Position numbers and translations under genes: made by a program
Notes under the pieces: generated by a model
Seen by the model: only the letters and a program-made list of their open reading frames with translations
The model's database searches: none
What the model was told of the DNA's origin: nothing
Part shown: piece by piece, positions 46,115 through 54,342 of the stretch
How positions within the stretch are numbered: the stretch's first letter is position 1
Layout of the letters: each line of letters begins with the position of its first letter
NCBI GenBank assembly: GCA_001899635.1
Contig: MKVQ01000040.1
Coordinates: 313,915 to 377,914 of the forward strand
Reading direction: 5' to 3'
DNA: 64,000 nucleotides
Origin: Myxococcales bacterium 68-20
GTDB taxonomy: Bacteria > Myxococcota_A > Polyangia > Polyangiales > Polyangiaceae

Positions 46115-47839
46115 TCAGACCTTTCCGGGGTTGGATCCCGCCTGTGACGGAGCAGGGGCTCGGTCACGATCGCGAAGCACGCGGCGGAGGAACTTGCCCG
46201 TCACGGTCTTCGGCACCTCGTCGACGAGCTCGACGACTCGCGGGTACTTGTATGCTGCAATCTTGGACTTGCAGAACTCGATCAGCTCCTCCGCGGTCGC
46301 GTTCGCGCCGGGCTTGAGCGAGACGAACGCCTTGACCGTCTCGCCGCGGTAGGCGTCTTGCACGCCGATGACGGCCGCCTCTCTCACGGCAGCGTGTCCG
46401 TAGAGAGTGTCTTCGACCTCGCGCGGCCAGACCTTGAAGCCGGACACGATGATCATGTCCTTCTTCCGATCGACGACGAAGTAGTAGCCGTCCTCGTTCC
46501 GAGTCGCGACGTCGCCCGTGACGAAGAACCCGTCGCGGAACGCGTTCTGGGTCGCCTCCGGCTTGTTCCAGTAGCCCGTGAAGATCATCGGGCCCCGGTC
46601 GGCGATCTCCCCGGCCTCGCCGGCCGACGCCTCCTTCGTCGGGTCCTCGAGGTCGACGAGCTTCACCTCGCAACCGGGGATCGGGACGCCGACCGAGAGC
46701 GCGCCCGTCAGCGGGTCCACCGGCGCGCGGGCGCCGAGCGGGACCGCGTGCGTCGGAGAGGTCGACTCGGTGAGGCCGTAGATGTTGTGGATGTAGATGC
46801 CGAGCTCCGCCTCGAAGCGGTCGGCGATGATCGGCGCGACCGGCGCGCCGCCGCTGTAGACCTTCGTGAGCGAGGACAAGGCGCTCTTCGAGGTTGCCGG
46901 GTGGTTCATGAGCGCCAGGAACACGGTGATCGATCCGACCGTCATCGTCGGCCGCCAACGCTCGGTGAGACGCAGCGTCTGCTCGGCATCGAAGCGATAG
47001 CCGAGGATGAGGGGACAGCCCGCCGTCGCGGCGGCGGCGATGTGCCCGACCATTCCGGTGATGTGGAAGAGCGGGGCGACGCCGAGGACACCGTCCTTCT
47101 CGTCCAGGCGCATCCACGTCCGGTAGAAGTTGCCGTTGTACGCGATGTTCGAGTGTGTGGTCTTCGCGCCCTTCGCTTGCCCGGTCGTACCGGACGTGTA
47201 GCCGAGCGAGGCGAGGTCACCGGGCATGACCGTCACGCGCGCTGCGGGATCGGGCGTGACCTCCGCGAGCGCGCGGACGAAGTCGACGGTCCCGAGGGCC
47301 TTCGCGTCGAGCTTCTTGCTCGCCGCGAAGCACGCCGGCGGCGCCTCCGAGCCGAGGAGGTCGACCTCGGAGGTCGTGACCACGTGCTCGACCTTTGTCC
47401 GCGGAACGACATCGCGCGCGACCGTGTCGTAGAGCGACTCGTGCGCGACGAGGACGCGCGCGCCGGAGTCCTCGAGGTGGTACGCGAGCTCCTTGTCCTT
47501 GAACATCGGGTTGAGCGGGACGGCGATGGCGCCGCGCTTCCAGAGGCCGTAGAGAGCGGCCACGTATTGCGGGACGTTCTGGAGGTAGAGCGCGACACGG
47601 TCGCCATGTCCGACGCCCCACGACGCGAGCAGCGTCGCGAAGCGGGTCGCGAGATCGTCGAGCTCCCCGTAGCTGATGGTGCGATCGAAGTAGTGGATTG
47701 CGGGCGCGTTCGGCGACTTCGCGGCCGTGGCCTCGAAGACGTCGATCATGCTCGTCGTCGGGAGGGGGAGCGACTCCGGTACCCACGGGGAGTAGAGCGA
47801 TAGCCAGGGCTTCGCGGCATTCTTCTCGGTGGACGCCAT
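46115..47839 (-). CDS. acyl-CoA synthetase (AMP-forming)
   Basis: 574 aa, ATG at 47839 with GAGGG before it. ANL-superfamily motifs: YTSGTTGQAKGAKTTHSN (P-loop), APLFHITGMVGH, IYGLTESTSPTH, TGYWNKPEATQ, VTGDVATRNEDGYY and the C-terminal Lys region PKTVTGKFLRR. It activates a carboxylic acid with ATP and CoA; a medium-chain or branched acid is suggested by the neighbours. The next gene starts three bases after its stop. In the lva pathway an equivalent ligase (LvaE) feeds the kinase and dehydrogenase. Confidence 0.9.
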   Translation of the reverse strand: MASTEKNAAKPWLSLYSPWVPESLPLPTTSMIDVFEATAAKSPNAPAIHYFDRTISYGELDDLATRFATLLASWGVGHGDRVALYLQNVPQYVAALYGLWKRGAIAVPLNPMFKDKELAYHLEDSGARVLVAHESLYDTVARDVVPRTKVEHVVTTSEVDLLGSEAPPACFAASKKLDAKALGTVDFVRALAEVTPDPAARVTVMPGDLASLGYTSGTTGQAKGAKTTHSNIAYNGNFYRTWMRLDEKDGVLGVAPLFHITGMVGHIAAAATAGCPLILGYRFDAEQTLRLTERWRPTMTVGSITVFLALMNHPATSKSALSSLTKVYSGGAPVAPIIADRFEAELGIYIHNIYGLTESTSPTHAVPLGARAPVDPLTGALSVGVPIPGCEVKLVDLEDPTKEASAGEAGEIADRGPMIFTGYWNKPEATQNAFRDGFFVTGDVATRNEDGYYFVVDRKKDMIIVSGFKVWPREVEDTLYGHAAVREAAVIGVQDAYRGETVKAFVSLKPGANATAEELIEFCKSKIAAYKYPRVVELVDEVPKTVTGKFLRRVLRDRDRAPAPSQAGSNPGKV

Positions 47840-47847
47840 GCCGGCCC

Positions 47848-48804
47848 TCACTTGATGACGATCGGGTTCACGGGGGCGCCCGTGCCTCGGAAGATCTTGA
47901 GCGGCGCGGCGGTGTAGAAGAAGTCGTAGCGGCCGTCCTGCGCGCAGTCCTTGGCGAGCTCCTCGAGCCAGAGGATCTCGTTGAAGACGACGCCGAGGTT
48001 GCGCATCAGCGCGCTGTGCAGCGGGAGCACGATGCCCGTCTCGGGATCGACCGTGACCTCGTTCGCGATGGTGTCCGTGCCGAAGAGCGGGATCTCCATG
48101 TCGTGGAACCACTCGACGAGCTCGCGCGAGAACACGAGGCCGGGCTCGACGAACGGGGGCTCGTAGAACTTCGCCGGTCCCTCGTCGTAGAAGAGGTTGA
48201 GCCAGCCCGTGCGGATGAGAAGGATGTCGTGCTTCTCGATCTTCGTGCCCTGCTTTGCCGCGCATTCGAGCAGATCCTTCAGCGTGATGAGCTCGCCGCG
48301 ATCGAGGCGCGACTTCCCGCGGAAGCGCGCGATGTCGAGGAGGACCGCGTGGCCGGAGGCCGTGTGCTCCGCGAGCGGCAGCACGCTCGCCTTGTCGAGG
48401 CCGGCGAGCGTCGTGTGCGCGTCGAAGCCGTTGTAGAGCTTGTCGTCGTACCAGGTGTGGCCGAGGCCGTCGAACTGCGTCGAGCCCTGGAGGAACATCG
48501 TGATGTAGTCGTCGGCGTATTCGAGGCCGCCCGGTAGAGCCTGCAGCTTGCCCGAGAGGTAGCTCCCCTTGTCCTGGGTCATGAGCTTCACTGCGCCGCT
48601 TCGGCCCGGCCAGACGGGATCTCCCTTCGGTGAGTTGACGACCACCGAGAGCGCGAAGGTCTTGTGCGACTTGATCGACGCCAGCCCCCGCGCGACCTCT
48701 TCTTGGGTGAGGAAGTTGAGACCGCCGATCTCGTCGTCCTTTCCCCAGCGACCCCAGTTCGTCGGAAGACCTTCGAGCAACTTCGAAACGGACAGTTGAG
48801 TCAT
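47848..48804 (-). CDS. cyclase-family (kynurenine-formamidase-like) metal hydrolase
   Basis: 318 aa, ATG at 48804 with AGGAGG five bases upstream. The putative cyclase (PF04199) fold is seen from GPTNWGRWGKDDEIGGLN-like N-terminus (LPTNWGRWGKDDE) through MFLQGSTQFDGLGHTWYD, which replaces the classic HxGTHxDxPxH metal site by Q-D-H residues, to DTIANEV. Members open amides, lactones or rings in aromatic and acid degradation. As first gene of the operon it may open a lactone to the hydroxy acid that the CoA ligase then takes; this is inference. The divergent TetR operator sits just before it. Confidence 0.78.
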   Translation of the reverse strand: MTQLSVSKLLEGLPTNWGRWGKDDEIGGLNFLTQEEVARGLASIKSHKTFALSVVVNSPKGDPVWPGRSGAVKLMTQDKGSYLSGKLQALPGGLEYADDYITMFLQGSTQFDGLGHTWYDDKLYNGFDAHTTLAGLDKASVLPLAEHTASGHAVLLDIARFRGKSRLDRGELITLKDLLECAAKQGTKIEKHDILLIRTGWLNLFYDEGPAKFYEPPFVEPGLVFSRELVEWFHDMEIPLFGTDTIANEVTVDPETGIVLPLHSALMRNLGVVFNEILWLEELAKDCAQDGRYDFFYTAAPLKIFRGTGAPVNPIVIK

Positions 48805-48832
48805 GAAGCCTCCTGCTGACTTTGTGCGCGGC

Positions 48833-48858
48833 GATACGAACGACTATTAGTTCGTATC
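48833..48858. promoter_or_regulatory. palindromic operator candidate O1, next to the cyclase start
   Basis: GATACGAAC, 8 bases, GTTCGTATC: perfect 9-bp arms, 29 bases upstream of the cyclase ATG. Its position between divergent genes suits TetR binding over the operon promoter. Confidence 0.7.
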
Positions 48859-48923
48859 GTCACCATGACCCATGTATCGAACGGGGCAAGCTGTTTGTTC
48901 CGCGATGCGATGGGTCGATGGGG

Positions 48924-48937
48924 CGAACGAGCGTTCG
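48924..48937. promoter_or_regulatory. palindromic operator candidate O2, before the TetR gene
   Basis: CGAACG, AG, CGTTCG, followed by TAT, so the right arm TTCGTAT repeats that of O1. It lies 68 bases before the TetR start. The gap between the GAAC and GTTC cores is 4 bases here and 8 in O1. Confidence 0.55.
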
Positions 48938-49004
48938 TATGTTCGATGTCGATCGTGAAAATCGGTTGCCGAGGCGGGTCTCGGATGCGAAAAATGGGGA
49001 GCTC

Positions 49005-49685
49005 ATGTCAAAGAACGACAGCGCAGCTCGAGCGGTCCGGACACGCAGCGAGCGGAGCATCGACGTGCACGAAGCGGCCCTCACCCTCTTCGCCGACCGC
49101 GGCTACCACGGCACCTCGATGAAGGACATCGCCGCGGCCCTGCACCTCCGCGCGCCGAGCCTCTACAACCACGTCTCGGCGAAGCAGGAGATCCTGCGTG
49201 ACGTCATGGTCGAGACCATGAACGACCTCCTCAAGGTCGTGCGCTCGGCGATGACGGGCACGGACGACACGGTCCAGATGCTGCGGCGGGGCGCGGAGGC
49301 CCACGTTCGCTATCACGCACGCCATCCGCGCGAGGTCCGCATCGGCAACCACGAGATCCCCGCCCTCGAAGAGCCGCACCGGAGCGCGATCTCGAACCTT
49401 CGCCGCGAGTACTCGCGGATGTTCGTGGCGCTCATCGAGCGCGGCGTCGAGGAGGGCGTCTTCTCGACGCGCTCTCCGCTCCTGTCGGCCTACGCGATCC
49501 TGCAGATGGGGATCGGCGTATCGATGTGGTACCGGCCCGACGGCCCGCTCTCGGAGGACGAGATCGTCTTCCAGTACGGAGACATGGCGCTCCGCCTCGT
49601 CGGTGCCTCGACCGAAGGCGGGCGCGGAGCCACGAGCGACGACACGAAGAAGCCGGCGAAGCGAGCCTCGAGGAGCAAGCGATGA
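49005..49685 (+). CDS. TetR-family transcriptional repressor
   Basis: 226 aa, ATG at 49005 right after GGGGAGCTC. The N-terminal HTH (about 18-65) has HEAALTLFADRGYHGTSMKDIAAAL and LYNHVSAKQEILRDVM. The C-terminal ligand domain is of the TetR_C_33/KstR2-like helical type (SPLLSAYAILQMGIGVSMWY), followed by a basic tail (KKPAKRASRSKR). It is transcribed away from the six-gene operon and separated from it by 200 bases that hold two palindromes. It probably represses the operon and itself until a CoA ester binds. Confidence 0.85.
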   Translation: MSKNDSAARAVRTRSERSIDVHEAALTLFADRGYHGTSMKDIAAALHLRAPSLYNHVSAKQEILRDVMVETMNDLLKVVRSAMTGTDDTVQMLRRGAEAHVRYHARHPREVRIGNHEIPALEEPHRSAISNLRREYSRMFVALIERGVEEGVFSTRSPLLSAYAILQMGIGVSMWYRPDGPLSEDEIVFQYGDMALRLVGASTEGGRGATSDDTKKPAKRASRSKR

Positions 49686-49776
49686 GCGTCCTCGCGTCCT
49701 CTGCGAGCCACGCTGCGCGTGGACGGGTTCGCGTGAAACTCGGCGACCGGACGCGAGATCGAGTAGACCGGTCTCG

Positions 49777-51456
49777 ATGGCGATCATGCGTGCGAAGCGG
49801 ACCCTCTCATCACGGCCGCCGGCCTCGCGCGTCGTGCCGGCGGCGTCGGGCAAGGCGTTCGTCCTCGACGTGTCGTTCGCGATGCGAGGGGTCGCCACCG
49901 CGGCCGGCGCGCGATGGGATGCGGACAAGAGCGTCTTCGTCTGGCGTGGGGATGAGCTCCCCGCCTCGCTCGCGGCGTTCGTGCCCGCGAGCTACTCGTG
50001 GGAAGCGCGGGTGCAGCGAGGGCTCGACGGCGTCGCGGCGCGCGCGTCGAAGCCGCAAGGAGCGATCAAGCTGCGGTCGCACCAGAGCGATGCCGTGCGC
50101 GCCATCCTCGCCGCGCACACGGCCAAGCGGCCGGGCTTCCTCCTCGCCGACGACGTCGGGCTCGGCAAGACGATCACGACCTGGGAGGCGATCCGCTCGA
50201 TGTCTTCGGTCGAGAGCGTGCTCGTCGTCTGCCCGCTCGCCGTGGTCGCGCACTGGCGGCGGACGATCGAAGCGATGGGCGACGCCGGCAAGGACGTGGT
50301 CCTCCTCAACTACGATCGTCTCGGCAAGCTCTTCGAGATCAGCGCCGAAGCGAGGAAGAAGGTCCGCTCGAAGAAGGGCCTCGCCCGCGCGGGAAGCGCC
50401 CCCGAGTTCGACGTCATCGTCTGGGACGAGAGCCATCGCTGCAAGAACCCGACGTCGGCGCGGTCGAAGCTCGCGGCGAAGCTCGTCGCCAACGCGGGCT
50501 TCTGTCTCTGGCTCTCGGCGACCGCGGGCCAGAACCCGCTCGAGCTCTCGTACCTCGCTCCGCTCCTCGCGAGCGTGACCGGGAGTCGGGCGGCCGACCT
50601 CAAGGACTTCGAAGCGTGGTGCCAGGGCCAGGGGCTCGGCCTCACGCGCGGTACGTTCGGCCGCTGGGAGTGGCGCGGTGACGCCGGCGATTGCGCGAAG
50701 ATGCGGGCGCTTCTCTTCGATGCGCCGCGCGGCGCGCCGCCCGCCGGGGTCCGCCGACGTCCGGAGGACATCGCCGGTTGGCCCGAGATCAACCGCATGC
50801 TCACGCCGATCGAGCTCGCGGGCGAAGCGCGCTCGCTCTACCTCGAGGCGTGGACGAAGTTCCGCAAGGACATGGAGCTCGCGCCGCGCGGGCGCGATCC
50901 GAAGTCGGCGCTCGCGGCGACGCTCCGCCTCCGCCAGAAGAGCTCGCTCATCCGCGCGCCGGGGACGGTGGAGCTCGTTCAGGATCTGATCGCGAACGGC
51001 CATCAGGTCGCCGTCTCGGTGGCGTTCACCGAGACGCTCAACGCGATCCGCGACGCGCTCCAGGCCGACGGTGTCGCCTGCGCCGAGATCCACGGCGGCC
51101 TGTCTGCGAGCGCGCGAGAAGAGGAGCGCCTCCGCTTCCAGCGTGGCAAGGCGCCGGTCGTCCTCTTCACGGTCGAGGAGGGGATCTCGCTCCATCAAGG
51201 CGAGCACGTGGACATCCCGCGCTCGGAGGTCATCCACGATCTCCGCTGGTCGGCGATCCAGATGGCGCAGATCGAAGGCCGCTGCCATCGCGACGGTCGG
51301 TTCGCCCAGGTCTACTGGGCATACGCGGACGACACGATCGAGGATCGGATCGCGCGCGTCGTCGCCGGTCGCATCCAGTCGATGAAGGAGATGGTCGGCG
51401 ACGACGTCACGACCCTGCGCGAGATCGAGCGCCTGCTCGACGACGCAGTCGCGTGA
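49777..51456 (+). CDS. SNF2-type helicase-like ATPase with N-terminal DUF5710-like domain
   Basis: 559 aa from the ATG at 49777 (or 49786; both have weak ribosome sites). The N-terminal segment (about 20-60, FAMRGVATAAGARWDADKSVFVW) resembles the small DUF5710-like module. Next come SF2 motifs: LADDVGLGKTIT (Walker A), DESHRCKN (motif II), LSATAGQNP (motif III), EIHGGLSASAREEE (motif IV-like) and IQMAQIEGRCHRDG (motif VI). The order is that of SNF2 ATPases, which move along double-stranded DNA. Such stand-alone forms are frequent in phages and defence islands, but no other such gene is near. Function here unknown. Confidence 0.78.
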   Translation: MAIMRAKRTLSSRPPASRVVPAASGKAFVLDVSFAMRGVATAAGARWDADKSVFVWRGDELPASLAAFVPASYSWEARVQRGLDGVAARASKPQGAIKLRSHQSDAVRAILAAHTAKRPGFLLADDVGLGKTITTWEAIRSMSSVESVLVVCPLAVVAHWRRTIEAMGDAGKDVVLLNYDRLGKLFEISAEARKKVRSKKGLARAGSAPEFDVIVWDESHRCKNPTSARSKLAAKLVANAGFCLWLSATAGQNPLELSYLAPLLASVTGSRAADLKDFEAWCQGQGLGLTRGTFGRWEWRGDAGDCAKMRALLFDAPRGAPPAGVRRRPEDIAGWPEINRMLTPIELAGEARSLYLEAWTKFRKDMELAPRGRDPKSALAATLRLRQKSSLIRAPGTVELVQDLIANGHQVAVSVAFTETLNAIRDALQADGVACAEIHGGLSASAREEERLRFQRGKAPVVLFTVEEGISLHQGEHVDIPRSEVIHDLRWSAIQMAQIEGRCHRDGRFAQVYWAYADDTIEDRIARVVAGRIQSMKEMVGDDVTTLREIERLLDDAVA

Positions 51457-51463
51457 GCGGGCG

Positions 51464-52219
51464 CTACTCGTCGACGAGGGCGCCGAAGAGGGCGATCCCC
51501 ATCGTGAGCCCCACGAAGACGAACAGCCCCATCAGCGCGAGAAAGCCGCTGTAGTCGTCGAACGGCTGCGTCTCGAACGCGTTCCGGGTGCCCGCCACGC
51601 CGCAGACGAGCACCGGCGAGAGGAGCGGGAAGAGGACGATCGCGAGGACGAGATCGCGCGCGCGTGTCCGGACCGTCATCACGCCGAAGAGCGTGCCGAT
51701 CAGCGCGAGCGCAGCCGTCCCCATGATCATGAGCGCGCCGAACGCGAGCGCGTGGACGATCGCGGGATCGTGCACCGCCCGCGGGTCCCTCATCGCATCG
51801 CCGGGAGGGGTGAAGTCGATGGCAAAGAGGAACATCGACAGCGCGATCAGCGGTAGCTCGACGATGAGGATCGTCCCGAACGTCGCCAGCGCCTTGCCGA
51901 GGAAGATCGACGCGCGCGCGATCGGCGAGACGAGCAGCGCTGTCAGCGCCGACTCGTCGCGCTCTCGCTGCCAGATGCGGCTGAACGAGAGCACCGACGC
52001 GAAGAAGACGGCGAGCCAGATCGTCCCCGCGGCGGTCGCACGGTTGTACTTCGGGTGGACGAAGTACGTCATGCTCGCGAGCACGCCGACGACGATCGCG
52101 AACACGCCCGCGGTCGCGAGGATCTCACGCGTCCGGAGCTCGATGCGGACGTCTTTCCTGCAGATCGCCCAAGCCGCAGCGAGGACGCCGAGACGGCGCC
52201 CCGCCGTCGTGATTGCCAT
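51464..52219 (-). CDS. ccmB: heme exporter subunit CcmB
   Basis: 251 aa with six hydrophobic segments. The signature opening CRKDVRIELRTREILATAGVFAIVVGV (read in parts) matches CcmB, as do FFASVLSFSRIWQRERDESALTALL and LFGVMTVRTRARD. CcmB is the membrane part of the ABC transporter needed for cytochrome c maturation, working with CcmA and CcmC. Neither is in this window, so ccmB stands alone between a helicase gene on the opposite strand and a small zinc ribbon gene. Operon partners would lie elsewhere, which is unusual. Confidence 0.88.
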   Translation of the reverse strand: MAITTAGRRLGVLAAAWAICRKDVRIELRTREILATAGVFAIVVGVLASMTYFVHPKYNRATAAGTIWLAVFFASVLSFSRIWQRERDESALTALLVSPIARASIFLGKALATFGTILIVELPLIALSMFLFAIDFTPPGDAMRDPRAVHDPAIVHALAFGALMIMGTAALALIGTLFGVMTVRTRARDLVLAIVLFPLLSPVLVCGVAGTRNAFETQPFDDYSGFLALMGLFVFVGLTMGIALFGALVDE

Positions 52220-52338
52220 GGGCCACCTATAGGCGAACTCCGCGTCCGTGCGTTAGCGGGACGACCATCGCACCCGGCCGAGGCTCGGCGGTCCGATTCC
52301 CGCGGCGGAGGCGGAGCTCGGTTCTATCCTTCGTGGTC

Positions 52339-52659
52339 ATGCGAACCACGCTTCGTTGCAGGTCATGCGAATCGCGCAAGCTCTGGCGCATCGACCCGGT
52401 GATGCTCCCGCAGTTCGACTCGCGCAACGCCATGTACACGCTCCCGGTCGTCTGCCGGTCCGAGTTGGGGGATACCGCGACGCACGCATGGGGCAAGAGG
52501 CAGGAGCACGGCCGCTTCGAGGTCTGGATCTGCGCCGGCTGCGGCCTGACCGAGTGGTACGCGGTCGACGTCAACGAAAGCCTGAAGAGGCTCAGCCGGG
52601 ATCCGAGCTCTGGCGTCTCCTATGTCGACGGTGACGCCCAGAGGCCGGAAGAGCGGTGA
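52339..52659 (+). CDS. small zinc-ribbon protein
   Basis: 106 aa from the ATG at 52339. Two Cys pairs (CRSC near residue 7 and CAGC near 66) are spaced as in a zinc ribbon; the second is followed by GLTEWYAVD. No signal or membrane segment. Such domains are seen in many small myxobacterial proteins of unknown function. It is divergent from ccmB and convergent with the hydrolase gene. Confidence 0.55.
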   Translation: MRTTLRCRSCESRKLWRIDPVMLPQFDSRNAMYTLPVVCRSELGDTATHAWGKRQEHGRFEVWICAGCGLTEWYAVDVNESLKRLSRDPSSGVSYVDGDAQRPEER

Positions 52660-52753
52660 CGCGAGGACGGCTCGACGGGACGCCTGCATCCAGGGCGCCG
52701 TCCCGTCGGCCCTCGTTCTGGTCACGGCGGCGAGGATCGCTCTCGAGGCCCGT

Positions 52754-53959
52754 TCAGCGGGGACCGAGGTTGCGGTCGTGGAGCCAGCTCACGACGTTGT
52801 CGACCAAGGCTGGCATCGTCTCGTGGGCGAACATGGCGTGTCCTGCGGTCGGCTGCGTGTACGAGCTGACGTCGCAGTTGCAGCTCTGCTGCCAGAGCGC
52901 GACCTCTTGACCGGAGTGGTCCGGATCGCCTGCGGGGTTGTTGGCTCCGGCAACCATCGTGTCGAGCTCGGCGAACGTGAGCAGGGTCGGCGTCGGTCCG
53001 ACACCACCGAGCGCGGCGATGTTTGCCTGGCGGAGCGCAGGGGTGCCGGCGAGCTCACCGCTCGGTGACTTGCCGAGATTCGCGTTCGCGCATTCCATGG
53101 CCGGGACCACCGGAGCGACCGCCGTCTGCGCGAGCGGCTGGGAGAAGAAGCCGAGAAGGCAGGCATCGGATACGCCCGAGGCTCCGGGCGGGAAGAAGGT
53201 CACGTAGTCTTTGCCTTGCTGGAGCTGCGGCACGATCCAGTTGGTGAAGAAACCGCCCGGAACCGATGCCGCGCCGGTGTTGTTCCACGCGAACGAGATC
53301 AGCCCGTCGATGTCGTGGTAGCGAGTGGCGTAGAGCATCGACTCTCCACCGCCGATGCTGTGTCCGCCCAGGATGACGCTCGTCGACGCGAGGCCCACGC
53401 TCGGTCCGGTGCCGCAGCTCGAGCCGACCTTCTTCGTGTACGTGCCCGCGTGCAACTGCGTGATGATCTCGTGCGTCATCTCCACATAGCTGTTGAAGTT
53501 GAGCGAGAAGCCGGCGCCGGGGCCGCGCACGTACGGGCTGTCGCCGTAACCCGCCCGGTCGATCGTGACGACCATGTACCCGTTCTTCGCGAGGCGTCGG
53601 GCAAACGACGAGTCGACGTCGATACCCGCCTTGCCACCGTCGAAGATCTCGCGCGTCTCGACCGCGCCGTGCGAAAGCAGGATGACGCGGTTGTTCGGCT
53701 TGACCGCATTGAAGCTGCGCTGACTGAATCGAGTCCCCGTCACGGAAGTCGGATTTGGATCTCCGGGATTGTGAACCGTGAAGCAGATCTCTTCTGTCTT
53801 TACGCCAAGCGGATTGGTCCCGATTGCTTGAGATGTGCTCGCGTGAATTTCAGAGCCTTCGTTCCCAGCAATGTCGGTGCGAGCGCCGTCGCTGCATGCG
53901 ATGGCGAACAGAGGAAGGACAGCGAAGACGCGAGAGGGCGAGATGCGCACGGTCGTCAT
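52754..53959 (-). CDS. secreted alpha/beta hydrolase lipoprotein
   Basis: 401 aa, ATG with GGCAGGAG upstream. The signal peptide ends in FAIAC, a lipobox at about residue 22. Alpha/beta-hydrolase features: SHGAVETREIF (oxyanion-like), YMVVTIDRAGYGDS, the nucleophile elbow GGHSIGG, a late acidic site LDTMVAG and His in TAGHAMFAHE. Several paired Cys (SSCGTG, QQSCNCDV) suggest disulfides. It resembles secreted esterases or PHB-depolymerase-like enzymes; the substrate is unknown. Confidence 0.8.
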   Translation of the reverse strand: MTTVRISPSRVFAVLPLFAIACSDGARTDIAGNEGSEIHASTSQAIGTNPLGVKTEEICFTVHNPGDPNPTSVTGTRFSQRSFNAVKPNNRVILLSHGAVETREIFDGGKAGIDVDSSFARRLAKNGYMVVTIDRAGYGDSPYVRGPGAGFSLNFNSYVEMTHEIITQLHAGTYTKKVGSSCGTGPSVGLASTSVILGGHSIGGGESMLYATRYHDIDGLISFAWNNTGAASVPGGFFTNWIVPQLQQGKDYVTFFPPGASGVSDACLLGFFSQPLAQTAVAPVVPAMECANANLGKSPSGELAGTPALRQANIAALGGVGPTPTLLTFAELDTMVAGANNPAGDPDHSGQEVALWQQSCNCDVSSYTQPTAGHAMFAHETMPALVDNVVSWLHDRNLGPR

Positions 53960-54342
53960 GGTGATTGGTCTCCTGCCCGCGCGAAGGCGCGAAGCGGTGG
54001 GCGTGTCGTGTCGATGACGGACGCAGTCGGCATCGATGGTACAGCTCTCTGCGGCGATGGGCAGCAGTGCTCCGATCGCGTCACGCGTCTTCGTGAGCTC
54101 CGATCCTCCGCGAGCCCCCGTAGTGGATGACTCTCGAGCGGGCCCTACAGACTTGTCAGGACGGGAGTGGGGCGGCGGTCGAAGTCGATCGACGCGCCGC
54201 GTCTCGTCTCGAGTGATAATGGGTATAGGCGGGCTGCGTCACGCCATTGCCAGACGACAATGGCGATGGTCGGTGCTGTGACCAGTCGGCATGGTCTGGA
54301 TACCGTCTCTCTCGATTCGAGATCGGCGCAAGGGAATCGCGC
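53960..54342. other. 380-base intergenic region with a hairpin
   Basis: Between the hydrolase start and the GAF kinase stop, both on the minus strand. It contains the perfect hairpin CGCCATTG/CAATGGCG (54242-54265, 8-base loop), which may end the kinase transcript, and presumably the hydrolase promoter. No gene is seen. Confidence 0.45.

Noticed and set aside
49777-51456. Prophage or defence island around the SNF2 helicase
   Set aside because: No integrase, capsid, nuclease or other defence gene nearby; neighbours are ordinary chromosomal genes.
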